Made by a program: the position numbers and the translations under genes
The notes under the pieces: model-generated
What the model saw: the letters and a program-made list of their open reading frames with translations, nothing else
Told to the model about the DNA's origin: nothing
The model's database searches: none
Source: Clostridia bacterium
GTDB taxonomy: Bacteria; Bacillota; Clostridia; Christensenellales; Borkfalkiaceae
DNA: 60,484 bases
Direction of reading: 5' to 3'
Assembly: GCA_017407325.1 (NCBI GenBank)
Contig: JAFQWV010000010.1
Location: forward strand, 1 to 60,484
Shown: positions 1 to 6,409 of the stretch, one piece after another
How positions within the stretch are numbered: position 1 is the stretch's first letter
Layout: every line of letters starts with the position of its first letter

Positions 1-1
1 C

Positions 2-574
2 AACGGTATGATTTTTGTGGAAAAAGCACTTTCTATGATGAGCAAAGGCTTTGCCGCAATCATTATTCAAAACTCGGCAGGCTCGGGAAAAGCAACGGAA
101 TATAACAAGCGCATATTAAAGCATAGCACGCTACTTGCAAGTATTAAAATGCCTATAGACTTGTTCGTTGGTAAATCGAGCGTGCAAACCAACGTTTACG
201 TTTTCCGCGTGGGCGAAGCACACCAAAAAGACGACGTTGTGAAATTTATTGATTTTTCTAACGACGGTTATACGAGAACGAACCGTAAAAAAGCAAGCAA
301 GAATTTGTTTGATAGCGATAGGGCAAAAGAACGTTATCAAGAAGTGGTTGATTTAGTCCGTTACGGTAAGTCAAAGTTAAAAATCTTTACGGAAAAAGAA
401 TATTATGAAGGTACTATAAACCCTGAAAGTGGTGCGGACTGGAATCAAACAGCGCCTATCGATACAAAGCCTACGCTTGAAGATTTCAAAAAGACGGTAA
501 GCGATTACCTTGCGTGGGAAGTTTCAACGCTCTTAAAAGGTCAAAACAAGGAAGACGACCGCCTGGGAAAATAG
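2..574 (+). CDS. hsdM: Type I restriction-modification DNA methylase subunit (HsdM), C-terminal part
   Basis: The gene enters the window already open, so only about the last 190 residues are visible and the catalytic SAM and NPPY motifs lie off the left edge. The visible part has the end of the N6-adenine methylase domain (GFAAIIIQNSAGSGKATEYN, then a substrate-side strand ending in TNVYVFRVG), followed by the helical tail typical of HsdM. In the family this subunit, with HsdS, methylates adenine in a bipartite target and so protects host DNA from the restriction subunit. It overlaps the HsdS reading frame, as is usual for hsdM-hsdS. Whether hsdR lies upstream cannot be seen. Confidence 0.85.
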   Translation, partial: NGMIFVEKALSMMSKGFAAIIIQNSAGSGKATEYNKRILKHSTLLASIKMPIDLFVGKSSVQTNVYVFRVGEAHQKDDVVKFIDFSNDGYTRTNRKKASKNLFDSDRAKERYQEVVDLVRYGKSKLKIFTEKEYYEGTINPESGADWNQTAPIDTKPTLEDFKKTVSDYLAWEVSTLLKGQNKEDDRLGK

Positions 575-1710
575 ATGCCCTACTTAACGAGAAGCTGAAA
601 AATGTTGAGTGGGGCGAATATAAGCTTCAAAAGTTATTTGTAAGCTCTAATGGCGATTTTGATATACAAAAAACGCACATAAATGGCAAGGGACACTATG
701 TCATTACCGCGGGCTTAACAAACAATGGTATTTTGGGAAAAACTGACATCGATTCAAAGATATTTGATAAAGGAACAATAACGGTCGATATGTTTGGGTG
801 TGCTTTTTATCGACAATTTTTTTATAAAATGGTCACACACGCAAGAGTGTTTTCATTAAAGCCATTATTTAAAATCACTGATAAACAAGGTGTATTTTTA
901 GCGGCTTCTTTGAATTTTTTAAGCCGAGATTTTGGCTATGGAAATATGTGTTCTTGGGAAAAAATAAAAACAAAATCAGTTCAACTTCCTGTAAAATGTG
1001 GACAAATAGATTTTGAATTTATGGAAAATTTTGTCGCCGAGCTGGAATCTCGTCGTGTCGCCGAGCTGGAATCTCGTCGTGTCGCCGAGCTGGAATCTTA
1101 TTTATTAGTTACTGGATTGAAAGATTACGTTTTAACACTAGAAGAAGAAAAAGCGTTAGACGATTTTAAGAGACTTGAATGGAAAGAGTTTGATATTACT
1201 GAAATTTTTACAGTGAAAAATACGGCTAATATTTTGTCGTCCGATATTGTTGAAAATAGTGGAGCGACACCATATTTGTGTGCAAGTTCAGAAAACAATG
1301 GGGTTAGTTCATATATAACGTATAATCAGCAATATTTAGAAGAAGGGAATTGTATTTTTATTGGCGGAAAAACTTTCGTTGTTAGCTATCAAGAAAAAGA
1401 TTTTTATTCTAACGACAGTCATAATTTAGCGTTATATCTAGAAAATTCTATACGAGAAAAACATATTCAATTTTATATGGCAACCTGTCTATATAAAAGT
1501 TTACGCCACAAGTATTCTTGGGGGGATAGTGTAAGTAAAACAAAAATTAAAAAAGATAAAATTTTATTACCTACTAAGGATGGAAAGGTCGATTATTCAA
1601 TTATGAAAACCTTTATATCGGCGATACAAAAACTCGTCATAAAAGACGTGGTTTTGTATGCCGATTCAAAAATTGAAGCAACTAAAAGCATAGTTAAAAC
1701 TATTAAATAA
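514..1710 (+). CDS. hsdS: Type I restriction-modification specificity subunit (HsdS)
   Basis: The protein (up to 398 aa) has the two-fold layout of HsdS: a first target-recognition domain opening with VEWGEYKLQKLF, a helical spacer, and a second opening with LEWKEFDITEIF. Each domain reads one half of a bipartite DNA target. The spacer holds the peptide VAELESRR about two and three quarter times (near residues 174-195), encoded by perfect 24-bp repeats. The start is unresolved. GTG at 514 is the only usual start codon in frame before the first domain; it lies inside hsdM with a poor ribosome site. The well-placed ATG at 575 is in another frame and stops after seven codons. A non-standard start or a small frameshift is therefore possible. 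Confidence 0.88.
   Translation: MGSFNALKRSKQGRRPPGKIDALLNEKLKNVEWGEYKLQKLFVSSNGDFDIQKTHINGKGHYVITAGLTNNGILGKTDIDSKIFDKGTITVDMFGCAFYRQFFYKMVTHARVFSLKPLFKITDKQGVFLAASLNFLSRDFGYGNMCSWEKIKTKSVQLPVKCGQIDFEFMENFVAELESRRVAELESRRVAELESYLLVTGLKDYVLTLEEEKALDDFKRLEWKEFDITEIFTVKNTANILSSDIVENSGATPYLCASSENNGVSSYITYNQQYLEEGNCIFIGGKTFVVSYQEKDFYSNDSHNLALYLENSIREKHIQFYMATCLYKSLRHKYSWGDSVSKTKIKKDKILLPTKDGKVDYSIMKTFISAIQKLVIKDVVLYADSKIEATKSIVKTIK
1033..1098 (+). repeat. In-frame 24-bp tandem repeat in the hsdS spacer
   Basis: Two full identical 24-bp units (1033-1056, 1057-1080) and an 18-bp third (1081-1098) encode VAELESRR, VAELESRR and VAELES. Because 24 is divisible by three, gain or loss of a unit keeps the frame and changes the distance between the two recognition domains. 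The same arrangement (TAEL repeats) is known in EcoR124I and EcoR124II, where copy number sets the length of the non-specific target spacer. Confidence 0.95.
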
Positions 1711-1723
1711 CAAAGGAGAAAGT

Positions 1724-2782
1724 ATGCAATTAACATTTTTAATAGGAAATGGATTTGATGTAGGAATGGGTATGCGCTCTAAATTTTCTGACTATTTTCC
1801 ACGATATATTGAAGAATCAGCGAATAAAACAAAATCATTAAAAGATTTATCAAAGCGCATTGAAAAAAATCAAAAAGAATGGTCGTATTTTGAGAAAAAA
1901 CTTGGCGAGTATACCGAAGAATTTACACTTGAAACTCAAGAGATTTTTAAGCAACAATTGCGAGATTTTGAATTAGGATTTATAAAATATTTGCGAGAAG
2001 AAGAAAAAGCTCTTGTTTACGACCAACAGAAAATTAAGGAAACTTTTGGCAAGGCGTTTTTAAATTTTTATAAAGACGAAAATTTAACAGCGGGTTCAGA
2101 AGAAACTGTTGCAAATCAATTTTTACGCTACAATCAATATGATCGTATTTATAATTTTATAAATTTTAATTATACGGATATATTAGAAAAATGTTTGGAG
2201 TCTTTCCCTGATGGGTTAATAGCTAAGCGAACAGTAAAGAGTATGGGATATGTCGATAAGCTTGGAAAAGTTATACATATTCACGGTTATAAAGACAAAT
2301 TACCACTTATGGGCGTAAATGATGTTAGTCAGATTAAAAATAAAGAATTGGCGGAAGATAAAAGATTTGTAAGATTTATAGTAAAACCATTATTCAATAA
2401 AGCGAATCGCACCAATTACGATAAGCAAGCAATGAATTTAATTTCAAATAGTCATATTATTTGTATATACGGAATGGCATTAGGCGAAACGGATAAAGAT
2501 TGGTGGAAATTGGTATTAACGTGGCTTAACAATGAAAGCAATAGACAACTTGTTATTTTTAATTATGATGAAAAATACGATACAAGCTCTCAATTCGATT
2601 TTTTAGAAAAAGAAGACGCTATTATCGACAAATTAAGCGAATTTGTAGCAGAAGAAAAAATCAATGTTGAATCTTTAAGGGTGCGAATCCATATTGCTAT
2701 ACATAAAAACATTTTTGAAATGAATTTGCGTAAAAAAGAAGATGATGTATTGAGTAAAGTTGCAGTCACTATTGTGGAATAA
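1724..2782 (+). CDS. abiH: AbiH-like phage abortive infection protein
   Basis: This 352-aa protein matches the AbiH family by eye. It has an N-terminal glycine-rich motif LIGNGFDVGMG followed by SKFSDYF, a central NFNYTDILEKCL with IHIHGY, and a C-terminal IYGMALGETDKDWW. AbiH proteins were first found as lactococcal abortive-infection factors; their mechanism is not established to my knowledge. The start at 1724 is supported by AAAGGAGA just upstream, 13 nt after the hsdS stop, so the gene is probably co-transcribed with the restriction-modification genes. It uses AT-rich codons like its hsdS neighbour. Confidence 0.82.
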   Translation: MQLTFLIGNGFDVGMGMRSKFSDYFPRYIEESANKTKSLKDLSKRIEKNQKEWSYFEKKLGEYTEEFTLETQEIFKQQLRDFELGFIKYLREEEKALVYDQQKIKETFGKAFLNFYKDENLTAGSEETVANQFLRYNQYDRIYNFINFNYTDILEKCLESFPDGLIAKRTVKSMGYVDKLGKVIHIHGYKDKLPLMGVNDVSQIKNKELAEDKRFVRFIVKPLFNKANRTNYDKQAMNLISNSHIICIYGMALGETDKDWWKLVLTWLNNESNRQLVIFNYDEKYDTSSQFDFLEKEDAIIDKLSEFVAEEKINVESLRVRIHIAIHKNIFEMNLRKKEDDVLSKVAVTIVE

Positions 2783-2923
2783 AAACTATTTATATAAGAA
2801 TTGCACCGAGAATGATTTATTACAATAGTCAGATGTTCGAGAAAGTGGACGTTTGCCTATTGACTTTTATATAATTTACTCGCTTGCGCGAGTTTAGGCT
2901 CGAATCTTTTATAGAATAAAAAT
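2783..2923. other. Intergenic stretch before hairpin array A
   Basis: This stretch follows abiH and contains no convincing gene. The only structure seen is a small hairpin at 2878-2893 (ACTCGC, loop TTGC, GCGAGT) without a strong T-run. Together with the array that follows it forms a 345-base gap without a gene before the tRNA. Confidence 0.5.
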
Positions 2924-3091
2924 CAACGGCGTGCCGTTGTATATCATCAATTTTGCAAAAATTGTATATCATCAAAGCAACGCTTTGCATGTCATCATTG
3001 CGAAAGAGCATACAGCCTACGGCTGGTGAGATACACCTTCGGTGATGAGATACACGCTAACGCGTGATGATATACCATTACTTCGCAATGG
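2924..3091. repeat. Tandem-hairpin array A (linker ATGATATA, inverted halfway)
   Basis: Perfect or near-perfect palindromes of unrelated sequence occur at 2924-2939 (CAACGGC/GCCGTTG), 2948-2964 (CAATTTT/AAAATTG), 2973-2987 (CAAAGC/GCTTTG), 3013-3025 (CAGCC/GGCTG), 3034-3044 (CACC/GGTG), 3053-3066 (CACGC/GCGTG) and 3075-3091 (CCATT/AATGG). They are separated by 8-nt linkers. In the left half the linker reads TATATCAT (2940-2947, 2965-2972, and CATGTCAT at 2988-2995). In the right half it reads GTGAGATA, ATGAGATA and ATGATATA (3026, 3045, 3067), the reverse complement. A degenerate unit marks the switch near 2996-3012. Every palindrome begins with C and ends with G. Confidence 0.9.
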
Positions 3092-3093
3092 AT

Positions 3094-3127
3094 AAAAAAT
3101 ACCAAGTCAAAAAGACTTGGTATTTTT
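3094..3127 (-). terminator. Rho-independent terminator of tRNA-Gln
   Basis: A 15-bp inverted repeat (arms 3094-3108 and 3114-3128, core ACCAAGTC/GACTTGGT, five-base loop) lies directly after the tRNA 3' end on the minus strand. On that strand it ends in a T-run, so it should terminate the tRNA transcript. Confidence 0.85.
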
Positions 3128-3202
3128 TGGCTGGGGTGAAAGGATTCGAACCTTTGAGTGACGGAGTCAGAGTCCGTAGCCTTACCGCTTGGCGACACCC
3201 CA
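3128..3202 (-). tRNA. tRNA-Gln (anticodon CTG)
   Basis: Read on the minus strand, the acceptor arms TGGGGTG and CACCCCA pair fully, followed by discriminator G and an encoded CCA (3128-3130). The D-arm starts GCCAAGCGGTAAGGC. The anticodon stem ACGGA/TCCGT encloses CTCTGAC, giving anticodon CTG. The T-arm AAAGG-TTCGAAT-CCTTT is complete. The sequence closely follows bacterial glutamine tRNAs. Upstream on the minus strand, TTGTAA and TAACAT spaced by 17 nt could be its promoter. Confidence 0.97.
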
Positions 3203-3293
3203 AAGTTTTAGCCGTTTGGGCTAAGTGAGAATATGTTATCAAATTTTTTAAAAAATTACAACTGTTTAAACGGAAAAAATTAAAAAAATCGGT

Positions 3294-3911
3294 CTATAGC
3301 GCGATTAATTTCCCTTTTTGATGCGGAGAAAGCAGTTCTTCAAGTTCTTTGACGTCTTGTTTTGCGTGCTTTACGCATAAATACATAGCGGTAGTATCAA
3401 AGCGCGCTTCGTGTAATGCGTTAGTCGTTTCGCCAAAAATTTCTGCTACTTGCTTTGATATTTCTTCTTCGTAAACTTGATAATATTCGCATAGTTCGGA
3501 CAGCTTTGGGTACTTGTACGCGTTTGACGTTTTTCTTTGTAACTTCAGTACGGGGGTAAAGTAGCGCATAGTATCAAAGCTTTCGTTGTATCTAAATTGC
3601 ATGTTAAGTCGAGAAAACTCTGCAATTAAGAAACTTAAGTCAAACTTGAAATTATGTGCAACGACGATATCGGCGTTAGAAAAATCGTGTAAAATTTCTT
3701 CTGCGTAAACAGAAAAATCAAGACCATGAGATAAAGCTTTTAGTTTATCAACGGTTATGCCGTGAACGAGCGTTGCGCTCGGCTCGATATAATCGACGGA
3801 AAAATAAAAGTTCTTTCCATGCGCGCCGTTTTCGTCAGCCAAAATATACGAAAGTTGAATAATATTTCCGGGATAAAGCCCCGTTGTTTCCGTGTCAAAA
3901 TATAAAATCAT
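3294..3911 (-). CDS. DnaQ-like 3'-5' exonuclease (DEDDh family)
   Basis: This 205-aa protein shows the exonuclease motifs of the RNase T/DnaQ superfamily: Exo I near residue 4 (YFDTETTGL), Exo II around residue 120 (VVAHNFKFDLSFL) and Exo III HEARFDTTAMYLCV with the HxxxxD arrangement of DEDDh enzymes. These enzymes use two metal ions to remove nucleotides from 3' ends. No polymerase domain is attached, so it could be a proofreading-type or standalone DNA/RNA repair exonuclease; the substrate cannot be told from sequence. It is a single gene, with a short CTATA-loop hairpin (3287-3306) overlapping its stop codon. Confidence 0.85.
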   Translation of the reverse strand: MILYFDTETTGLYPGNIIQLSYILADENGAHGKNFYFSVDYIEPSATLVHGITVDKLKALSHGLDFSVYAEEILHDFSNADIVVAHNFKFDLSFLIAEFSRLNMQFRYNESFDTMRYFTPVLKLQRKTSNAYKYPKLSELCEYYQVYEEEISKQVAEIFGETTNALHEARFDTTAMYLCVKHAKQDVKELEELLSPHQKGKLIAL

Positions 3912-3971
3912 ACTAAAATTTTACCACAATATTTAACTTTAAATTTCATTGATTTTTAATTTAAAGAACGC

Positions 3972-4007
3972 AAAAACCACTCAATAACGCGATTATTGAG
4001 CGGTTTT
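3972..4007 (-). terminator. Terminator after nfnB
   Basis: An imperfect inverted repeat with core CTCAATAA/TTATTGAG extends to ACC/GGT and A/T-runs. It is followed on the minus strand by a T-run (complement of the A-run at 3972-3976). It lies just after the nfnB stop codon. Confidence 0.75.
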
Positions 4008-4014
4008 ATGCTTT

Positions 4015-5403
4015 TTAGTTTTTATTTTTTAAGTATTCGTCAATAGCAGCGGCACTAGTTTTACCTGCGCCCATTGCTAAAATTACAGTTGCAGCGCCTG
4101 TTACAGCGTCGCCACCTGCGTAAATTCCTTCGCGAGAAGTAAGTCCGTTTTCGTCGGCGATAATTCCGCCCCATTTTTGAGTAGCTAAGCCTTCTGTCGT
4201 TGACTTGATAAGTGGGTTAGGTGACGTGCCGATAGACATAATAACGCAGTCAGCGTCAACGATAAATTCGCTATTAGGGATAGGTGAAGTTGAGCGACGG
4301 CCAGATGCGTCAGGCTCGCCAACCTGCATTTGTTGACACTTAACGCCAGATACCCAACCGTATTCGTTGCCTAAAACTTCAACAGGGTTAGATAAGAATT
4401 TGAAAATAACGCCTTCTTCGATAGCGTGTTCAACTTCTTCTTTTCTTGCTGGAAGCTCTTCTTCCGTTCTACGGTAAACGATATAGACTTCTGCGCCAAG
4501 TCTTTTTGCGCAGCGCGCAGCGTCCATAGCAACGTTACCGCCACCAACGACGACGACCTTCTTGCCTTTTTGGATAGGGGTAGTGCTGTCAGGCTTATAA
4601 GCCTTCATAAGATTAATTCTAGTCAAAAATTCGTTTGCAGAGTAAACACCGCTTAAATTTTCACCAGGGATATTCATAAATCTAGGAAGACCTGCGCCCG
4701 AGCCGATAAACACGCTTTCAAAGCCGTATTCAGTCATAAGTTCGTCGATAGAAATAGTCTTTCCGATAACGGTGTTTAGTTCGACTTTAACGCCCAAAGC
4801 CTTAAGGTTGTCGATTTCTCTTTGAACGATAGATTTTGGAAGTCTGAATTCTGGAATACCGTAAACCAAAACACCACCGGCTAGGTGGAAGGCTTCAAAA
4901 ACGGTTACTTCGTAACCTTTCTTTGCAAGGTCGCCAGCACAAGCAAGACCTGACGGGCCAGAACCGATAACTGCAACTTTTTTGCCGTTAGTTTTAATCG
5001 CCTGAGCCGTAACTTCTGTATTTTTATTGTGGTAGTCAGCGACGAATCTTTCAAGTCTACCGATAGCGACAGGCTCGCCTTTTATACCACGAACGCACTT
5101 AGATTCGCATTGGCTTTCTTGTGGGCAAACTCTACCACAAACTGCAGGTAGAGAACTGTCCTTTAGAATAATTTGGTACGCTTCTTCAAAATTGCCGTTT
5201 GCAACTTCTGCGATAAAAGCTGGAATATTAATTTTTACAGGGCAACCACCAACGCAAGGTTTGTGTTTGCAGTTAAGACAACGCTTAGCCTCGTCAATCG
5301 CTTGTTCAGGGGTGTAACCGAGTGCAACTTCATCGAAATTCTTATTTCTTACGTTCGGATCTTGAGTTGGCATCGGATTTTTAGTAAGAGACATATTAGC
5401 CAT
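4015..5403 (-). CDS. nfnB: NfnB-like subunit of NADH-dependent ferredoxin:NADP+ oxidoreductase (GltA-type flavoprotein)
   Basis: This 462-aa protein has an N-terminal cysteine-rich ferredoxin-like part (CLNCKHKPCVGGCP near residue 42, then CGRVCPQESQCESKC), an FAD-binding Rossmann motif GSGPSGLACAG near residue 147 and a second NAD(P)H motif VVVGGGNVAMDAARCAKRLG near 285. This is the fold of the glutamate synthase small subunit and of NfnB. No large glutamate synthase subunit is adjacent. Instead the gene follows an NfnA-like gene by one base, which favours electron-bifurcating transhydrogenase: NADPH reduction of NAD+ and ferredoxin, or the reverse. Databases often label this protein gltA. 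It is cytosolic. Confidence 0.86.
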   Translation of the reverse strand: MANMSLTKNPMPTQDPNVRNKNFDEVALGYTPEQAIDEAKRCLNCKHKPCVGGCPVKINIPAFIAEVANGNFEEAYQIILKDSSLPAVCGRVCPQESQCESKCVRGIKGEPVAIGRLERFVADYHNKNTEVTAQAIKTNGKKVAVIGSGPSGLACAGDLAKKGYEVTVFEAFHLAGGVLVYGIPEFRLPKSIVQREIDNLKALGVKVELNTVIGKTISIDELMTEYGFESVFIGSGAGLPRFMNIPGENLSGVYSANEFLTRINLMKAYKPDSTTPIQKGKKVVVVGGGNVAMDAARCAKRLGAEVYIVYRRTEEELPARKEEVEHAIEEGVIFKFLSNPVEVLGNEYGWVSGVKCQQMQVGEPDASGRRSTSPIPNSEFIVDADCVIMSIGTSPNPLIKSTTEGLATQKWGGIIADENGLTSREGIYAGGDAVTGAATVILAMGAGKTSAAAIDEYLKNKN

Positions 5404-5404
5404 T

Positions 5405-6247
5405 TTACTTTACCTCCTTTTTAAAGAGATTGCAAGTTTCTTCGTGAGCGTGTCTTTCAAAATCTTTATACATTTGTGAACGTTTAATAGCTTCGTCAAA
5501 GTCGATTTCGTGACCGTCAAACTCTGGACCGTCAACGCATGCAAACTTAGTTTTTCCACCAACGGTTAGACGGCAACCACCACACATACCCGTTCCGTCA
5601 ATCATAATAGGGTTCATGCTAGCAACCGTTTTAACGCCGTACTGTTTAGTTAAAAGGCATACGAACTTCATCATGATAAGTGGGCCGATAGTGATAACGA
5701 CGTCGTACTTTTCGCCACTTTCGATAAGTTCTTTTAAAGCGTCTGTTACAAGACCTTTCTTGCCCCAGCTACCGTCGTCGCTCATGCGAATAAGCTTAGT
5801 GCTGTTTTTAGCGAATTGGTCTTCTAAAATAACCAAGTCTTTATTTCTAAAGCCGACGATAGAGTGAACCTCACAGCCGAGATTGAAAAGTTTCTTAGCA
5901 ACAGGGAAGGCAATAGCGCATCCAACGCCACCGCCGACAACTGCAACCTTCTTAAGTCCTTCGGTATGAGTTGCTTTTCCGAGTGGACCGACGAAGTCGT
6001 GTATATATTCTCCTTCTTCAAGGTGATTAAGCTTTTCAGTAGTTGCGCCAACTATTTGGAAAATGATAGTAACCGTACCTTTAACTCTGTCAAAATCGGC
6101 AATAGTAAGTGGGATACGTTCTCCAACGTCGTCAACTCTTAAAATAATAAATTGACCGGGCTCAGCTTTCTTAGCGATAAGTGGTGCGCTAACTTCCATA
6201 AGCGTAACCGTAGGGTTGAGCCTTTCTTTTCTGGTGATTTGATACAT
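5405..6247 (-). CDS. nfnA: NfnA-like subunit, FAD / [2Fe-2S] protein of ferredoxin:NADP+ oxidoreductase
   Basis: The start is placed at ATG 6247, preceded by AAAGGAG; the frame stays open for 31 more codons upstream, but those have no ribosome site and look non-coding. The 280-aa protein has a ferredoxin-reductase-type FAD-binding half (RIPLTIAD near residue 44), an NAD(H)-binding half (VAVVGGGVGCAIAFPVAKKL near 100) and a C-terminal [2Fe-2S] site with Asp/Cys ligands in DGTGMCGGCR and a later Cys (FACVDGPEF). This is the layout of dihydroorotate dehydrogenase electron-transfer subunits and NfnA. The adjacent nfnB supports NfnA. Confidence 0.86.
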   Translation of the reverse strand: MYQITRKERLNPTVTLMEVSAPLIAKKAEPGQFIILRVDDVGERIPLTIADFDRVKGTVTIIFQIVGATTEKLNHLEEGEYIHDFVGPLGKATHTEGLKKVAVVGGGVGCAIAFPVAKKLFNLGCEVHSIVGFRNKDLVILEDQFAKNSTKLIRMSDDGSWGKKGLVTDALKELIESGEKYDVVITIGPLIMMKFVCLLTKQYGVKTVASMNPIMIDGTGMCGGCRLTVGGKTKFACVDGPEFDGHEIDFDEAIKRSQMYKDFERHAHEETCNLFKKEVK

Positions 6248-6306
6248 AAAATCAATTTCTCCTTTGAACACACAAAAAAGTCTTTTGCATATAAAACAAT
6301 ACGTAT

Positions 6307-6336
6307 ATAATACTTTATAAGTATTAATTTTGTCAA
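6307..6336 (-). promoter_or_regulatory. nfnAB promoter with internal palindrome
   Basis: On the minus strand TTGACA (complement of 6331-6336) and TATTAT (complement of 6307-6312) are 18 nt apart. Between them lies a perfect palindrome, AATACTT-TAT-AAGTATT (6309-6325), which could be a repressor site covering the spacer and -10 region. It does not resemble the Rex consensus I know. Confidence 0.6.
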
Positions 6337-6362
6337 GCAAATTGAGTGACAGATTTTTGTAG

Positions 6363-6397
6363 TTTTAAAAAAAATGGCGATAACCGTGTTATTCGCC
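6363..6397 (-). terminator. Terminator of the VirD4-like operon
   Basis: TGGCGATAAC and GTTATTCGCCA form a stem with a short loop. On the minus strand it is followed by a long T-run (the A-run at about 6366-6373), directly after the stop codon of the VirD4-like gene. Confidence 0.8.
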
Positions 6398-6409
6398 ACT
6401 TTTTGGTTG

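Noticed and set aside
2924-3091. CRISPR array
   Set aside because: The constant parts are only 8 nt, flip orientation, and the variable parts are palindromes; there is no cas gene. The same applies to the arrays at 18240 and 26198.
2995-3198. A 67-codon minus-strand frame across the tRNA gene
   Set aside because: It is read from the tRNA-Gln sequence and array A; the clear cloverleaf explains the region.
3128-3202. tRNA-Gln as an attachment site for a genomic island carrying the restriction and AbiH genes
   Set aside because: I saw no second copy of the tRNA 3' end and no integrase in the window.
4015-5403. Glutamate synthase small subunit
   Set aside because: The protein family fits, but no large subunit is adjacent and the gene is one base from an NfnA-like gene, which favours Nfn.
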